64,000 nt of DNA from Leifsonia poae (GTDB lineage: Bacteria; Actinomycetota; Actinomycetes; Actinomycetales; Microbacteriaceae), in NCBI RefSeq assembly GCF_020009625.1, contig NZ_JAIHLP010000002.1:3658001-3722000 (forward strand), written 5' to 3'. Position 1 is the first letter of the stretch. Each line of letters begins with the position of its first letter. Shown piece after piece: positions 35,912 to 45,708 of this stretch. A model generated the notes under the pieces. That model was given only the letters and a program-made list of their open reading frames with translations, did no database searches and had not been told where the DNA came from. Both the position numbers and the translations under genes were made by a program.

Positions 35912-36940
35912 TCAGTGCGGGGCGGGGCCAGTGCTGGCGCGGATGCGCAGTTGGGGTTCGACGGAGGCCGGCTCGAGGGTGGTGCCGGGGTCGGCGATGT
36001 AGCGCAGAAGGTGCTCGACGGCGAGCTCGCCCATCTGGCCGAATGGCTGGGCGACGGTGGTGAGCGAGGGGGAGCAGTATTCGGCGAGGGTGATGTCGTC
36101 CACGCCGACCACGGAGATGTCCTCCGGGATGCGGCGACCGAGCTCATGGAACGCGCGGATGACGCCGAACGCCATCTCATCGCTGGAGACGAACACGGCC
36201 GTGACGTCGGGGATGCGCCCGAGGATGAGGCCGTTCTGGTAGCCGGAGGCGGGGGACCAGTCGCCCTTGAGCTCGGGCGGCGGGGCGATGCCGGCCGCTT
36301 CGAGGGTGGAGCGCCAGCCTTCGCTGCGGCTGACCGCATCCAGCCACTCGCTGGGGCCGGAGACATGCCACACCGTCTCGTGGCCGAGGTCGAGGAGATG
36401 CTGGGTGGCGAGCCGGGCGGCGTGGGACTGGTCGACGGCGACGACCTCGGTCGAGGAGGTGCGCGAGCCGTCGATGGTGATGGTGGGGATCGCCCGGGTG
36501 AGCTCTTCGATTCCCCGGGTGACGTGGATGAGTGGGAGGGCGAGGATGATGCCTTCGACGCTCTGGTCGGCCAGGCGCGACATCGCCGCTTCGATGGCGG
36601 AGGGCTCCAGCGAGGGACTGGTGGCGGCGCTCACGGAGTACCCGGCGTCGCGGGCCGCCTCTTCGACACCGACCGTGACGGCGGTGCGGGAGAAGAAGCT
36701 GGTCTGCATCAGCACGATGCCGATGGTGCGGCTGTGCCCGGAGGAGAGGATGCGGGCGGCGTTGTTCTTGCGGTAGCCCAACTGTTCGACGGCGGCGAGC
36801 ACCTTGGCTCGGGTCTTCTCCTGCACATTGGGGTGGCCGCTGAGGGCTCGTGACACGGTCTGGGCCGAGACTCCCGCCACCCGGGCGACGTCGGTCATGC
36901 CCGGCGGCTTCGGTGCCGGGCTGGTGTCGTTGGTCGTCAT
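35912..36940 (-). CDS. LacI/GalR-family transcriptional regulator
   Basis: 342 residues. The N-terminal helix-turn-helix (MTDVARVAGVSAQTVSRALSGHPNVQEKTRAKV) and hinge are followed by a periplasmic-binding-like sugar domain (SRTIGIVLMQTSFFSRT, DEMAFGVIRAFHELGRRIPEDISVVGVDD). It is divergent from a sugar ABC/beta-galactosidase operon, with LacI-type operators between, so it is the likely galactoside-responsive repressor. Confidence 0.94.
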   Translation of the reverse strand: MTTNDTSPAPKPPGMTDVARVAGVSAQTVSRALSGHPNVQEKTRAKVLAAVEQLGYRKNNAARILSSGHSRTIGIVLMQTSFFSRTAVTVGVEEAARDAGYSVSAATSPSLEPSAIEAAMSRLADQSVEGIILALPLIHVTRGIEELTRAIPTITIDGSRTSSTEVVAVDQSHAARLATQHLLDLGHETVWHVSGPSEWLDAVSRSEGWRSTLEAAGIAPPPELKGDWSPASGYQNGLILGRIPDVTAVFVSSDEMAFGVIRAFHELGRRIPEDISVVGVDDITLAEYCSPSLTTVAQPFGQMGELAVEHLLRYIADPGTTLEPASVEPQLRIRASTGPAPH

Positions 36941-36971
36941 CGATTCCCCTCCGCTTGCGTTTCGCCTCTCA

Positions 36972-37053
36972 TGATAACGGGCGCATCTGCGCGTTTGCGC
37001 ATATTTTGGGGAGTTTCAAGCACTTCCAAGGTCCCGAGTTGTTATCGCTATCA
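36972..37053. promoter_or_regulatory. LacI-type operators upstream of galactoside operon
   Basis: TGTTATCGCTATCA (37040-37053) matches the LacI/GalR consensus TGnTAnCGnTAnCA at every fixed position. TGATAACGGGCGCA (36972-36985) is a weaker half-degenerate copy, and TGCGC-GTTT-GCGCA (36988-37001) is a separate palindrome. All lie between the LacI start and the binding-protein start, so both transcripts could be controlled. Confidence 0.75.
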
Positions 37054-37113
37054 TTCTGTGCGACACTCGGTGCTCGTACCCGGATACGGGTGTCTGTGAT
37101 CAAAGGAGAGGCA

Positions 37114-38409
37114 GTGAAGAAGTCAGGAATCCGCATGGCGGGCGTCGCCGGAGCGGTCGCCCTCGGGCTCGCGCTGACCGGATGTTCGGGCAGCGGCTCC
37201 GGGTCGGGCGACTCGGGCCACGCGACGGTCACGTTCTGGGGCTGGGCTCCGGGATACGCCGATGCTGTCAAGGCTTTCAACGCATCGCACAAAGATGTGA
37301 CGGTCAAATACCAGGAAGTGCAGCCCGGATCCAAGGGCGGCTACCAGAAGATGCTCAACGCTGTGACCGCTAACAATGCGCCGTGTCTTGCGCAGGTCGG
37401 CTACGAGACGCTGCCGAGCTTCGCGGCCCAGGGCGCCCTCGAAGACGTGTCGACCTACGCGAACGCCGACAAGGGCGAGTTCCAGCCCGCGGCCTGGAAA
37501 TCCGTCTCGGTCGGTGACGCCGTGTACGGCGCACCGGTGGACACCGGCCCCATGGGGCTGTTCTACAACAAGCAGCTGTTCGACTCGCTCGGGCTGTCGG
37601 CCCCCACCACTTGGGCCGAGTACAAGGCCGACGCAGAGAAGATCCATGCGTCCGACCCCAAGAAATTCATCTCGTCGCCGTATATGGACTACGACTACGC
37701 GGGCCTCGCCTGGCAGACCGGCGCCACCTGGTTCGGTGTCGACGGCGACGCCTGGAAGGTGACCCTCGCCTCCGACGCCAACAAGAAGATCGCCGACTAC
37801 TGGCAGGGCCTCGTCTCCGAGGGTCTCATCAGCAGCGCCCCGATGTACGACCAGGCCTGGTACACCGGTCTGGGTGACGGCGACATCGCGACAGTTGTCG
37901 GTGCGGTCTGGCAGGCCGGTGTGATCAAAGGCGGCGCCGCAGACGGCTCCGGCAAATGGGCGGTCGCCCCGATGCCGCAGTGGTCGGCGGGCGACGACCA
38001 GGTCGGCAACGCCGGCGGATCGGCCACGGCGGTGCTGAAGGGCTGCAAGACGCCAGAGGCCGCCTGGGAGTTCGCGCATTGGATGAGCACGGACAAGACC
38101 ACCTACAACAACCTGGTCACGAAGGCCGGACTGTACCCGGCCGCCACCGCGCTCACCGGCCTCCCCGCTCTCGCCGAGGGCGACGCGTACTTCGGCGGGC
38201 AGAAGATCTTCGACGTGTTCGCCAAGGCGGCTCCGAAGGTGAACCCCGACTGGACATGGGGGCCGGTGATGACGAAGACCGCCGCCGATCTCGATGACGG
38301 GCTCGGCAAGGCCTGGGCCGGTCAGGGCACCATCGCGGATGCCTTGCAGTCCGCTCAGGACAAGACCATCGCCGAGCTGAAGACCCAGGGTCTCACGGTC
38401 AGCCAGTAG
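37114..38409 (+). CDS. Sugar ABC transporter substrate-binding lipoprotein
   Basis: 431 residues, family 1 solute-binding protein. The signal peptide ends in lipobox LTGC (Cys24) with a Ser/Gly linker; TVTFWGWAPGYADAVKAFN begins the mature fold. GTG 37114 has AAGGAGAG upstream. It captures a sugar, probably a galactoside given the GH35 gene downstream. A very strong stem-loop follows in the gap before the permeases. Confidence 0.95.
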   Translation: MKKSGIRMAGVAGAVALGLALTGCSGSGSGSGDSGHATVTFWGWAPGYADAVKAFNASHKDVTVKYQEVQPGSKGGYQKMLNAVTANNAPCLAQVGYETLPSFAAQGALEDVSTYANADKGEFQPAAWKSVSVGDAVYGAPVDTGPMGLFYNKQLFDSLGLSAPTTWAEYKADAEKIHASDPKKFISSPYMDYDYAGLAWQTGATWFGVDGDAWKVTLASDANKKIADYWQGLVSEGLISSAPMYDQAWYTGLGDGDIATVVGAVWQAGVIKGGAADGSGKWAVAPMPQWSAGDDQVGNAGGSATAVLKGCKTPEAAWEFAHWMSTDKTTYNNLVTKAGLYPAATALTGLPALAEGDAYFGGQKIFDVFAKAAPKVNPDWTWGPVMTKTAADLDDGLGKAWAGQGTIADALQSAQDKTIAELKTQGLTVSQ

Positions 38410-38419
38410 TTCCGAGCGA

Positions 38420-38463
38420 CGTGTCGGGGCGGACCGGACCGGGGACCGGTCCGCCCCGACACG
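38420..38463 (+). terminator. Strong intra-operon stem-loop after binding-protein gene
   Basis: 18-bp perfect stem (arms 38420-38437 and 38446-38463) with an 8-base loop, ten bases after the binding-protein stop and 22 bases before the permease gene. Such elements let binding protein exceed permease levels by partial termination or 3'-end protection. Confidence 0.75.
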
Positions 38464-38485
38464 CGTCGAGAGTAAGGAAGAATTC

Positions 38486-39442
38486 GTGAGCAACCTCGCC
38501 GTCGCGGAGCCCTCCGCGGCCACCGTCGCCCCGCCGCCGGAGCGCCAGAAGAAGCGGCACACCACGCTGGGGTGGCGAGCGCCGCTGCTGTTCCTCGGTC
38601 CGTTCGTCGTGCTGTTCGCCGCGATGTACATCGCGCCTATCGTCTACGCCGCGATCAGCAGTCTGTTCGTCGTCAAGCGTTCGGGTCTCGGTCTGACCGC
38701 GCCGACGCAGGTGTTCGAGCCTTTCGCCAACTATGCGCAGGCGTTCACCGACAAGGACTTCGTCGCCTCGCTCGGCCGGGTCGCGCTGTTCGGTGTGGTG
38801 CAGGTGCCGGTGATGCTCGGCCTGGCGCTGGTCCTCGCGCTGCTGATCGACTCCAAGTCGGCGCGGGGCAAAGGTTTCTTCCGGCTCTCCAGCTTTCTTC
38901 CCTACGCCATCCCGGGGGTGAGTGCGGCGCTCGTCTGGTCGTTCATGTACTCCACGCAGTCGAGCCCGATCAACCATCTGCTGGAGCCGCTCGGCATCCA
39001 GTTGCCGTTCTTCGACCAGGGCACGGTGCTCTGGTCGGTGGCGAACATCGTCACCTGGAGCTGGACCGGCTACAACATGATCATCATCTACGCGGCGCTG
39101 CAGTCCATTCCCGCAGAGGTGCTGGAGGCGGCGAAGATCGACGGCGCTTCGCCGCTGCGGATCGCGTGGAGCGTCAAGATCCCGATGGTGCGCAGCGCGA
39201 TCGTCCTCACCGCCGTGTTCTCGATCATCGGCTCAGCGCAGCTCTACAACGAACCGACAGTGCTGCAGCCGATCTCCGGAGGTTCCGTGTCGTCCACCTT
39301 CACCCCGATCATGTCGGCGCAGGCCGCCGTCGCGGCGGGCAACTATCCGTATGCCGCGGCCCAATCGGTGATCCTCGCCGTGTTCGTCGGCGTGATCTCA
39401 TTCCTGTTCTTCCGGCTGACCAGCAAAGGGGACAAGGCATGA
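38486..39442 (+). CDS. Sugar ABC transporter permease (MalF-like)
   Basis: 318 residues with six membrane segments and the EAA loop (EVLEAAKIDGASPLRIAWSVKIPMVR) that docks the ATPase. GTG start. No ATPase gene is in the operon, so a shared MsiK-type ATPase encoded elsewhere is expected, as in other actinobacteria. Confidence 0.94.
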   Translation: MSNLAVAEPSAATVAPPPERQKKRHTTLGWRAPLLFLGPFVVLFAAMYIAPIVYAAISSLFVVKRSGLGLTAPTQVFEPFANYAQAFTDKDFVASLGRVALFGVVQVPVMLGLALVLALLIDSKSARGKGFFRLSSFLPYAIPGVSAALVWSFMYSTQSSPINHLLEPLGIQLPFFDQGTVLWSVANIVTWSWTGYNMIIIYAALQSIPAEVLEAAKIDGASPLRIAWSVKIPMVRSAIVLTAVFSIIGSAQLYNEPTVLQPISGGSVSSTFTPIMSAQAAVAAGNYPYAAAQSVILAVFVGVISFLFFRLTSKGDKA

Positions 39443-40335
39443 CCGCCACCCTGCAGAACCGGCGTGCCGTGCCGGCCGCCCGCTCCTTCGCGAGGCCCCG
39501 CCGCGACACCAGCCCGCTGAGCCGCGCCGTCGTGATGGTGCTGCTCGCCGCCTCGACGATCTACTTCCTCTTTCCGCTCTGGTGGTTGATCGTCTCGGCG
39601 ACCAAGCCGTTCGGTCAGCAGTTCAGCGGCAATGGGCTCTGGTTCGACGGCTTCGGGCTGTTCGACAACATCGCCCGCCTGAGCGCGCAGAATGACGGCA
39701 TCTTCTGGCAGTGGATGCTGAACAGCCTTCTCTACTGCGGTGTCGGCGCTCTCGTGGGCACGGTGCTCTCGGCGATGGGCGGATACGCCCTCGCGAAGTA
39801 CGAGTTCCGGGGGAGGGGAGCGCTGTTCGGCGTGATCCTCGCCGCGGTGCTGGTGCCGAAGATCCTGTTCACCCTGCCGCTGTACCTCATGTTCTCGGGG
39901 GTCGGGCTGATCAACAATCCGCTCGCGGTGCTGCTGCCCAGCATCGTCAGCCCGTTCGGGGTCTACCTCGCCCGGGTCTTTGCCGCGCAGTCCGTTCCGG
40001 ATGAGGTGATCGAGGCCGGTCGGCTCGACGGGGCGAGCGAGTTCCGCATCTTCCGCTCGATCTCGACGAAGATGATGATGCCGGCCCTGGTGACGATCTT
40101 CCTGTTCCAGTTCGTGGACATCTGGAACAACTACCTGCTTCCGGCGATGGTGCTCGGCGACGACCACATGCAGCCGGTGACCGTGGGGCTCGTGGGCTGG
40201 AACGCCAGCCATGTGGCCGTGCCACCGCCCCTGGTGGTGATCGGATCCCTGGTCTCGGTCATCCCTCTGATCGTCGCCTTCCTCGCACTGCAGCGGTTCT
40301 GGCGGGCCGGGATGACCGCGGGAGCGGTGAAGTGA
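39439..40335 (+). CDS. Sugar ABC transporter permease (MalG-like)
   Basis: 298 residues with six membrane segments and an EAA loop (DEVIEAGRLDGASEFRIFRSISTKMM). Its ATG overlaps the previous stop (ATGA); the longer open frame upstream lies inside the first permease. The stop overlaps the beta-galactosidase start (GTGA). Confidence 0.94.
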   Translation: MTATLQNRRAVPAARSFARPRRDTSPLSRAVVMVLLAASTIYFLFPLWWLIVSATKPFGQQFSGNGLWFDGFGLFDNIARLSAQNDGIFWQWMLNSLLYCGVGALVGTVLSAMGGYALAKYEFRGRGALFGVILAAVLVPKILFTLPLYLMFSGVGLINNPLAVLLPSIVSPFGVYLARVFAAQSVPDEVIEAGRLDGASEFRIFRSISTKMMMPALVTIFLFQFVDIWNNYLLPAMVLGDDHMQPVTVGLVGWNASHVAVPPPLVVIGSLVSVIPLIVAFLALQRFWRAGMTAGAVK

Positions 40336-42137
40336 CGGTCGCGACCCGCACTGCCCTCCTCGACTACTCGACCGGCACGTTGCGGCGAGACGGGGTGGAG
40401 CACAGGGTGCTCTCGGGCTCCGTGCACTACTTCCGTGTGCATCCCGAGCAGTGGCGTGATCGCCTCGAACGGGTGGCGGCGCTCGGACTGAACACGGTCG
40501 ACACCTACGTGGCATGGAATTTCCACCAGCGTCGGGCCGACGACGCGCCCGACTTCGATGGCTGGCGTGACCTGGAGGCGTTCATCCGCATCGCCGCCGA
40601 GGTCGGTCTCGACGTGATCGTGCGGCCGGGCCCGTACATCTGTGCGGAGTGGGACAACGGCGGGTTCCCCGCCTGGCTCACCGCGCGCACCGGAACCCGC
40701 ACGCGTACCTCGGATCCTGCGTTCTTGCGTGCGGTGTCCGTGTGGTTCGACGAGCTCATCCCGCGGCTGGCGGCGCTGCAGGCCTCCCGGGGCGGACCAA
40801 TCGTCGCCGTGCAGGTGGAGAACGAATACGGCAGCTACGGCGACGACGCGGACTATCTGCGCTGGCTTCGCGACGCGCTCGTCGAACGGGGCGTGACCGA
40901 GCTGCTCTACACGGCAGACGGTCCGACCGACCTCATGCTCGACGGTGGCACCCTTCCCGGAGTGCTCGCCACGGCCACGTTCGGCTCGCGGGCCGCCGAG
41001 GCGGCCTCTCTGCTGCGCTCGCGCCGCGACGGCGAACCGTTCCTCTGCGCCGAATACTGGAACGGCTGGTTCGACCACTGGGGCGAGAAGCACCACATGC
41101 GCTCCGTGCCGAGCGCCGACGCCACGCTGGCCGAGATCCTCGACGCCGGCGGCTCGGTGAGTCTGTACATGGCGCACGGTGGGACCAACTTCGGATTGGG
41201 GGCGGGCGCGAACCACGATGGCGCCCTGCAGCCGACCATCACGAGCTACGACTCGGATGCGGCGATCGCCGAGCACGGCGCCGTCACCCCCAAATTCACC
41301 GCCTTCCGTTCCCGGCTGGCCGCTTTCACCGGGATCGAGCCGCGCCCCGTTCCTGCCGACCCGCGCATCCTCGCGCCGTGCACGGTGCCGGTGACCGCCG
41401 GTGCCGATCTGCTCCCCGCGCTCGAGGCGGCGGGGCCCGGCGTCGAGGCGCCGCATGCGCTGAGCTTCGAGGAGCTGGGGCTCGCCTCCGGTCTCGTGTT
41501 GTATCGCGCGCGGCCCCGCCTACCGCGCGGACGGACGACGCTGACGGTCACCGGCCTGCACGACCGCGCGCAGGTCTTCGTCGATGGTAGCCAGCTCGGT
41601 GTGCTCGACCGGGAGAGCGGCGCGCTCGATGTGGTCGGCACCGGGTCGCGGGTCGAGTTGCAGATCCTGGTCGAGAACCAGGGGCGCATCAACTACGGCC
41701 CATTGCTCGGCCAGGGCAAAGGGATTCTGGGTGGTGTGCAGATCGGGCGCCGGCTGGTTCACGGCTGGACTGCTCATCCACTGCCCCTCGACGAATGGTC
41801 GGGCGCGATGCTGGCGAGCATCGCAGAGGGGACCGGCACGGCCTCCGCGACCGGTACGGCCGGCTTCGCGACGGCGCGCGTCGACATCGTCGAACCGGAA
41901 GACGCCTTCCTCGCCCTTCCGGGCTTCGGCAAAGGCTTCGTCTGGGTGAACGACTTCCTGCTCGGCCGCTACTGGGAGATCGGGCCGCAGGTGACGCTGT
42001 ATGTTCCCGCCCCCCTGTTCACTGCGGGGGAGAACCGGATCACCGTGCTCGAACTGCACCGGCGGGCGGAGACCATCGAGTTCCGCGCGGCGCCCGAACT
42101 CGGCCCGACCGAGGAGTACGTGGAGACCTTCGAGTAG
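40332..42137 (+). CDS. GH35 beta-galactosidase
   Basis: 601 residues. Glycoside hydrolase 35 (beta/alpha)8 domain: LSGSVHYFRVHPEQWRDRL, acid/base Glu165 in VENEYGSYG, nucleophile Glu241 in CAEYWNGWFDHWG, and GGTNFG. Galactose-binding-like beta domains follow. No signal peptide, so it acts on imported galactosides. It is translationally coupled to the permease by GTGA. Confidence 0.95.
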   Translation: MTVATRTALLDYSTGTLRRDGVEHRVLSGSVHYFRVHPEQWRDRLERVAALGLNTVDTYVAWNFHQRRADDAPDFDGWRDLEAFIRIAAEVGLDVIVRPGPYICAEWDNGGFPAWLTARTGTRTRTSDPAFLRAVSVWFDELIPRLAALQASRGGPIVAVQVENEYGSYGDDADYLRWLRDALVERGVTELLYTADGPTDLMLDGGTLPGVLATATFGSRAAEAASLLRSRRDGEPFLCAEYWNGWFDHWGEKHHMRSVPSADATLAEILDAGGSVSLYMAHGGTNFGLGAGANHDGALQPTITSYDSDAAIAEHGAVTPKFTAFRSRLAAFTGIEPRPVPADPRILAPCTVPVTAGADLLPALEAAGPGVEAPHALSFEELGLASGLVLYRARPRLPRGRTTLTVTGLHDRAQVFVDGSQLGVLDRESGALDVVGTGSRVELQILVENQGRINYGPLLGQGKGILGGVQIGRRLVHGWTAHPLPLDEWSGAMLASIAEGTGTASATGTAGFATARVDIVEPEDAFLALPGFGKGFVWVNDFLLGRYWEIGPQVTLYVPAPLFTAGENRITVLELHRRAETIEFRAAPELGPTEEYVETFE

Positions 42138-42206
42138 CGGGCCGAACGGCCGACGCCCCCGCCGCTCCGCCCCGCACGGAACGGTGCGGCGACCGGGTTG
42201 CTCGGC

Positions 42207-42232
42207 GCGGCCGCCGCCGCGTTGGCGGCCGC
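42207..42232. terminator. Terminator hairpin between beta-galactosidase and hpaD
   Basis: GCGGCCGCC / GGCGGCCGC perfect 9-bp stem with 8-base loop in the 178-bp gap between convergent genes. Nothing else definite is seen in that gap. Confidence 0.65.
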
Positions 42233-42315
42233 ACGCTAGCCCCGGCCCCGGCCACCTGCCCCGGCGGCAGAATTCGGGCGGCACAGCACGGCCGTCCGTC
42301 ACGAATTCTCCGACG

Positions 42316-43386
42316 TCAGACCTGTGCGCCCAGCTTGAAGCCCGCCGCGATGTCGCCCTCACGGGTGTACGAGAAGCCGTCGGCGCCGATGGTGACCTCC
42401 ATCTCGGAGTCGTCGGTGCGCGCCGTCAACGGCTGGGGAGCGCCGTCGAGGTCGAGCACCAGAGACGCATCCGTGTACCAGGACGGGACCACCGGGTTGC
42501 CCCACCAGTCGCGGCGCTGGTTGTCGTGCACATCCCAGGTGACGACGGGGTTGTCCGGGTCGCCGGTGTAGTAGTCCTGGGTGTAGATCTCGACGCGGTG
42601 ACCGTCGGGGTCGCGCAGGTAGAGGTAGAAGGCGTTGGAGACGCCGTGACGGCCCGGTCCGCGCTCGATCACGTCGCTGCGGCGCAGGGCGCCCAGTTTG
42701 TCGCAGATCGCGATGATGTTGTGCTTCTCGTGCGTCGCGAAGGCGACGTGGTGCATCCGCGGGCCGTCTCCGCCGGTCATGGCCGTGTCGTGCACGGTCG
42801 GCTTGCGGCGCATCCAGGCGGCGTAGGTGGTTCCCGCCTCGTCTTGGATGTCCTCGGTGACGCGGAAGCCCAGGTCTTCCATGTACTTCACGGCGCGAGG
42901 CACATCCGGGGTGACCTGGTTGAAATGGTCGAGCCGCACAAGCGCGCCGGGGGTGTAGAGGTCGTAGCGCCAGGCGAGACGCTCGACGTGTTCCACGTCG
43001 TAGAAGAACTCGTAGGGGAAGCCCAGCGGGTCTTCGACGCGCACACTGTCGCCGATGCCGGTGGTGAAGCCCTCTGCCCGGCGTTCGACCCGGCAGCCGA
43101 GCTCGGTGTAGAACGCCACCGCGCGATCGAGGTCTTCAGGGGAGCGCACGCGGTACGAGAAGGCGGCGACCGCGGCCACCGGGCCCGTGCGCAGCACGAG
43201 GTTGTGGTGGATGAACTCCTCGAAGCTGCGCAGGTAGACAGCGTTCTCGTCTTCCTCGGTCACGACGAGGCCGAGCACGTCGACATAGAACGCGCGGCTC
43301 GCCTCGAGGTCGGTGACCACGAGCTCCATGTAGGCGCAGCGGAGGATGTCCGGCGGGGTCGCGGCCGGCGTGGGGATGGTACTCAT
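42316..43386 (-). CDS. hpaD: 3,4-dihydroxyphenylacetate 2,3-dioxygenase
   Basis: 356 residues, the two-domain vicinal-oxygen-chelate extradiol type (Brevibacterium HPCD / Arthrobacter MndD group). Metal ligands are visible as His in VRLDHFNQV, His in MHHVAF and Glu in HRVEIYTQDYY. It cleaves homoprotocatechuate to CHMS. It is the last gene of the hpaG-gntR-hpaE-hpaD run. Confidence 0.95.
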   Translation of the reverse strand: MSTIPTPAATPPDILRCAYMELVVTDLEASRAFYVDVLGLVVTEEDENAVYLRSFEEFIHHNLVLRTGPVAAVAAFSYRVRSPEDLDRAVAFYTELGCRVERRAEGFTTGIGDSVRVEDPLGFPYEFFYDVEHVERLAWRYDLYTPGALVRLDHFNQVTPDVPRAVKYMEDLGFRVTEDIQDEAGTTYAAWMRRKPTVHDTAMTGGDGPRMHHVAFATHEKHNIIAICDKLGALRRSDVIERGPGRHGVSNAFYLYLRDPDGHRVEIYTQDYYTGDPDNPVVTWDVHDNQRRDWWGNPVVPSWYTDASLVLDLDGAPQPLTARTDDSEMEVTIGADGFSYTREGDIAAGFKLGAQV

Positions 43387-43447
43387 GGTTCTTCTCTTTC
43401 TCTTCTTCGAGATGGGCTCGTCGGGAGTCGGCGGGGAGGCCGGGTGA

Positions 43448-44944
43448 TCAGTTGGCGCCGAACCGGGCGGTGTGAACCGGGCCCAGCGTGATGTGGACCG
43501 CCTGTTGGTCGGTGTAGAAGTCGATCGAACGGTATCCGCCCTCGTGGCCGAGGCCGGAGGCCTTCACCCCACCGAACGGGGTGCGCAGGTCGCGGACATT
43601 GTGCGAGTTCAGCCAGACCATGCCGGCCTCGACGTTCTGCGCGAAGGTGTGCGCGCGGGTGAGGTCGGTCGTCCAGATGTAGGCGGCGAGCCCGTAGCGC
43701 ACGCCGTTGGCGAGGGCGAGGGCCTCTTCGTCGCTGTCGAACGGCGTGATGGCGACGACGGGGCCGAAGATCTCCTCCTGGAAGATGCGCGCATCCGGTG
43801 CCACGTCGGCGAACACGGTCGGGGCGACGTAGTTGCCGGTGGCGAGACCCTCCGGGCGTCCGCCGCCGGCGAGCAGGCGGCCCTCGGACTTGCCGATCTC
43901 CACGTAGCTCATGACCTTGTCGTAGTGCTCGGGGTGCACAAGGGCGCCCACTTCGGTCTTCGGGTCGTGCGGGTCGCCCACCACGATGTTCTTGGCGCGC
44001 GCGGCGTAGCGGGCGCAGAAGTCGTCGTAGATGGAGCGCTCGACGAGGATGCGGCTTCCGGCGGTGCAGCGCTCCCCGTTCAGCGAGAACACGCCGAACA
44101 GCGTGGAGTCGATTGCGGCTTCCAGATCGGCGTCGGCGAACACGACGGCGGGGGACTTGCCGCCCAGCTCCATCGAGAGGCCTTTGAGGAACGGCGCCGC
44201 GTTCCCGAAGATGAGCTGCCCGGTGCGGCTCTCGCCCGTGAACGAGATGAGCGGAACATCCGGGTGCTTGACGAGCGCGTCGCCCGCCTCCTCGCCGAGA
44301 CCGTTGACCAGGTTGAATACGCCGTCGGGCAGGCCGGCGTCGCGGAAGATGCCCGCCCACAGGCTGGCCGAGAGCGGGGTGAACTCCGCCGGCTTGAGCA
44401 CGACAGTGCAGCCGGAGGCGAGGGCCGGGGCGAGCTTCCAGCTCTCCAGCATGAACGGGGTGTTCCAGGGCGTGATGAGCCCGGCGACACCGATCGGCTT
44501 CCGGTTCACGTAGTTGATCTGCGAGCCGGGGACCTTGTATGCGTCGTCGGCCTGCGCCACGATCAGGTCCGCGAAGAAGCGGAAGTTCTCTGCGGCGCGC
44601 TGGGCCTGGCCGAGGGCCTGAGTGATCGGCAGGCCGGTGTCGAAGGTCTCGAGTTCGGCGAGGCGCGCATCCTGGGCGCTGACTGCGTCGGCGATGCGGT
44701 TCAGGATCGCGGCCCGCTCGCGCGGCTTCATTCGGGGCCAGGGCCCCTCTGTGAAGGCGCGGGTGGCGGCCTCGACGGCGAGGTCGATGTCGGCCTTCTG
44801 GCCAGCCGCTGCGGTGACATAGGTCTCGTTGGAGACCGGGTCGAGCACGTCGAACGTCTTTCCCGAGACGCTGTCGACGAATTCGCCGCCGATGAAGTGC
44901 TGGATCTTGTCGGGCAGGTTCTCGGGGATGTAGTGCTGCGCCAT
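43448..44944 (-). CDS. hpaE: 5-carboxymethyl-2-hydroxymuconate semialdehyde dehydrogenase
   Basis: 498 residues from ATG 44944 (AAAGGAGG upstream; the frame extending further is not homologous). ALDH signatures: PWNTPFMLESWKLAPAL, catalytic Glu in MELGGKSP, catalytic Cys in NGERCTAG. It oxidises the ring-cleavage semialdehyde with NAD+. Next to hpaD, which supplies its substrate. Confidence 0.94.
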   Translation of the reverse strand: MAQHYIPENLPDKIQHFIGGEFVDSVSGKTFDVLDPVSNETYVTAAAGQKADIDLAVEAATRAFTEGPWPRMKPRERAAILNRIADAVSAQDARLAELETFDTGLPITQALGQAQRAAENFRFFADLIVAQADDAYKVPGSQINYVNRKPIGVAGLITPWNTPFMLESWKLAPALASGCTVVLKPAEFTPLSASLWAGIFRDAGLPDGVFNLVNGLGEEAGDALVKHPDVPLISFTGESRTGQLIFGNAAPFLKGLSMELGGKSPAVVFADADLEAAIDSTLFGVFSLNGERCTAGSRILVERSIYDDFCARYAARAKNIVVGDPHDPKTEVGALVHPEHYDKVMSYVEIGKSEGRLLAGGGRPEGLATGNYVAPTVFADVAPDARIFQEEIFGPVVAITPFDSDEEALALANGVRYGLAAYIWTTDLTRAHTFAQNVEAGMVWLNSHNVRDLRTPFGGVKASGLGHEGGYRSIDFYTDQQAVHITLGPVHTARFGAN

Positions 44945-45012
44945 GGACGCGCGCCTCCTTTGGCGGTCGGTGTGGGTATTGGGAGTGTGTGGTGCGGCGG
45001 TCGCGATGCCGG

Positions 45013-45708
45013 TCAGCGCTGCGGGTGCTTGTGCTCGGTCTGGTAGGTGAGGAAGGCGTCGAGCGTGGCGAGCCGGTGCCGGCGGGCAGCGAGCTCGATC
45101 TCCAGCGGGTCGGCCTCCGTCTCGATCAGGCGCAGGATCTGCTCGTGCTCGTCGACGGACTCGCGGGCGCGTCCCGGAACGAAGCTGAACGTGGAGTCGC
45201 GGAGCACGGTCAGCCGGTTCCACCCGCGGTGCACGAGGTCGAGGATGTGCGGGTTGGGGCACTCCTCGAACAGCACGGAGTGGAAGGTGCGGTTGAGCTC
45301 GGTGAACCGGTGGGGGATGAAGTCGTCGAGACAGGCGATCATCTCGTTGTTGATCGCGCGGGCGCGGTAGAGGTGGTCGCCGTTCAGCAGCGGCGCCGAC
45401 ATCTGGGTGGCCGCGCCTTCGACGAGAGCCAGTGTCTGCATCGTGTAGGTGTACTCGGTCTCGTGCAGCAGGGCGACCTGAGCGCCGACGTTCTTCTCGA
45501 ACGTCACGAGGCCTTCGGCCTCGAGCCGGCGGATCGCCTCGCGCACCGGCACGACGCTCACCTCGAGCTCGCCCGCGATCTGCCCGAGCACGAGCCGGAA
45601 GCCGGAGACGTACCGGCCGTCGTCGATGCGCTCCCGGATCCAGTCGTAGGCCAGCTGGGACTTGCTCGGTGTCGGCGCCTTCGCGGTTCCTAGCGCTGTG
45701 TCAGCCAT
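45013..45708 (-). CDS. GntR-family regulator (FCD subfamily) of the hpa cluster
   Basis: 231 residues from ATG 45708. Winged helix: LAYDWIRERIDDGRYVSG, SVVPVREAIRRLEAEGLV. The FCD ligand domain has metal-site histidines (FTELNRTFHSVLFEECPN). Its start overlaps the upstream hpaG-type gene by 19 bases. It probably binds the TATAC-containing sites upstream of both hpa transcripts. Confidence 0.9.
   Translation of the reverse strand: MADTALGTAKAPTPSKSQLAYDWIRERIDDGRYVSGFRLVLGQIAGELEVSVVPVREAIRRLEAEGLVTFEKNVGAQVALLHETEYTYTMQTLALVEGAATQMSAPLLNGDHLYRARAINNEMIACLDDFIPHRFTELNRTFHSVLFEECPNPHILDLVHRGWNRLTVLRDSTFSFVPGRARESVDEHEQILRLIETEADPLEIELAARRHRLATLDAFLTYQTEHKHPQR

Noticed and set aside
42170..42240. 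Ala-rich open frame (TGLLGAAAAALAAAR) in the gap after the beta-galactosidase
   Set aside because: Fully explained by the GC-rich terminator hairpin at 42207-42232; no start or ribosome site.
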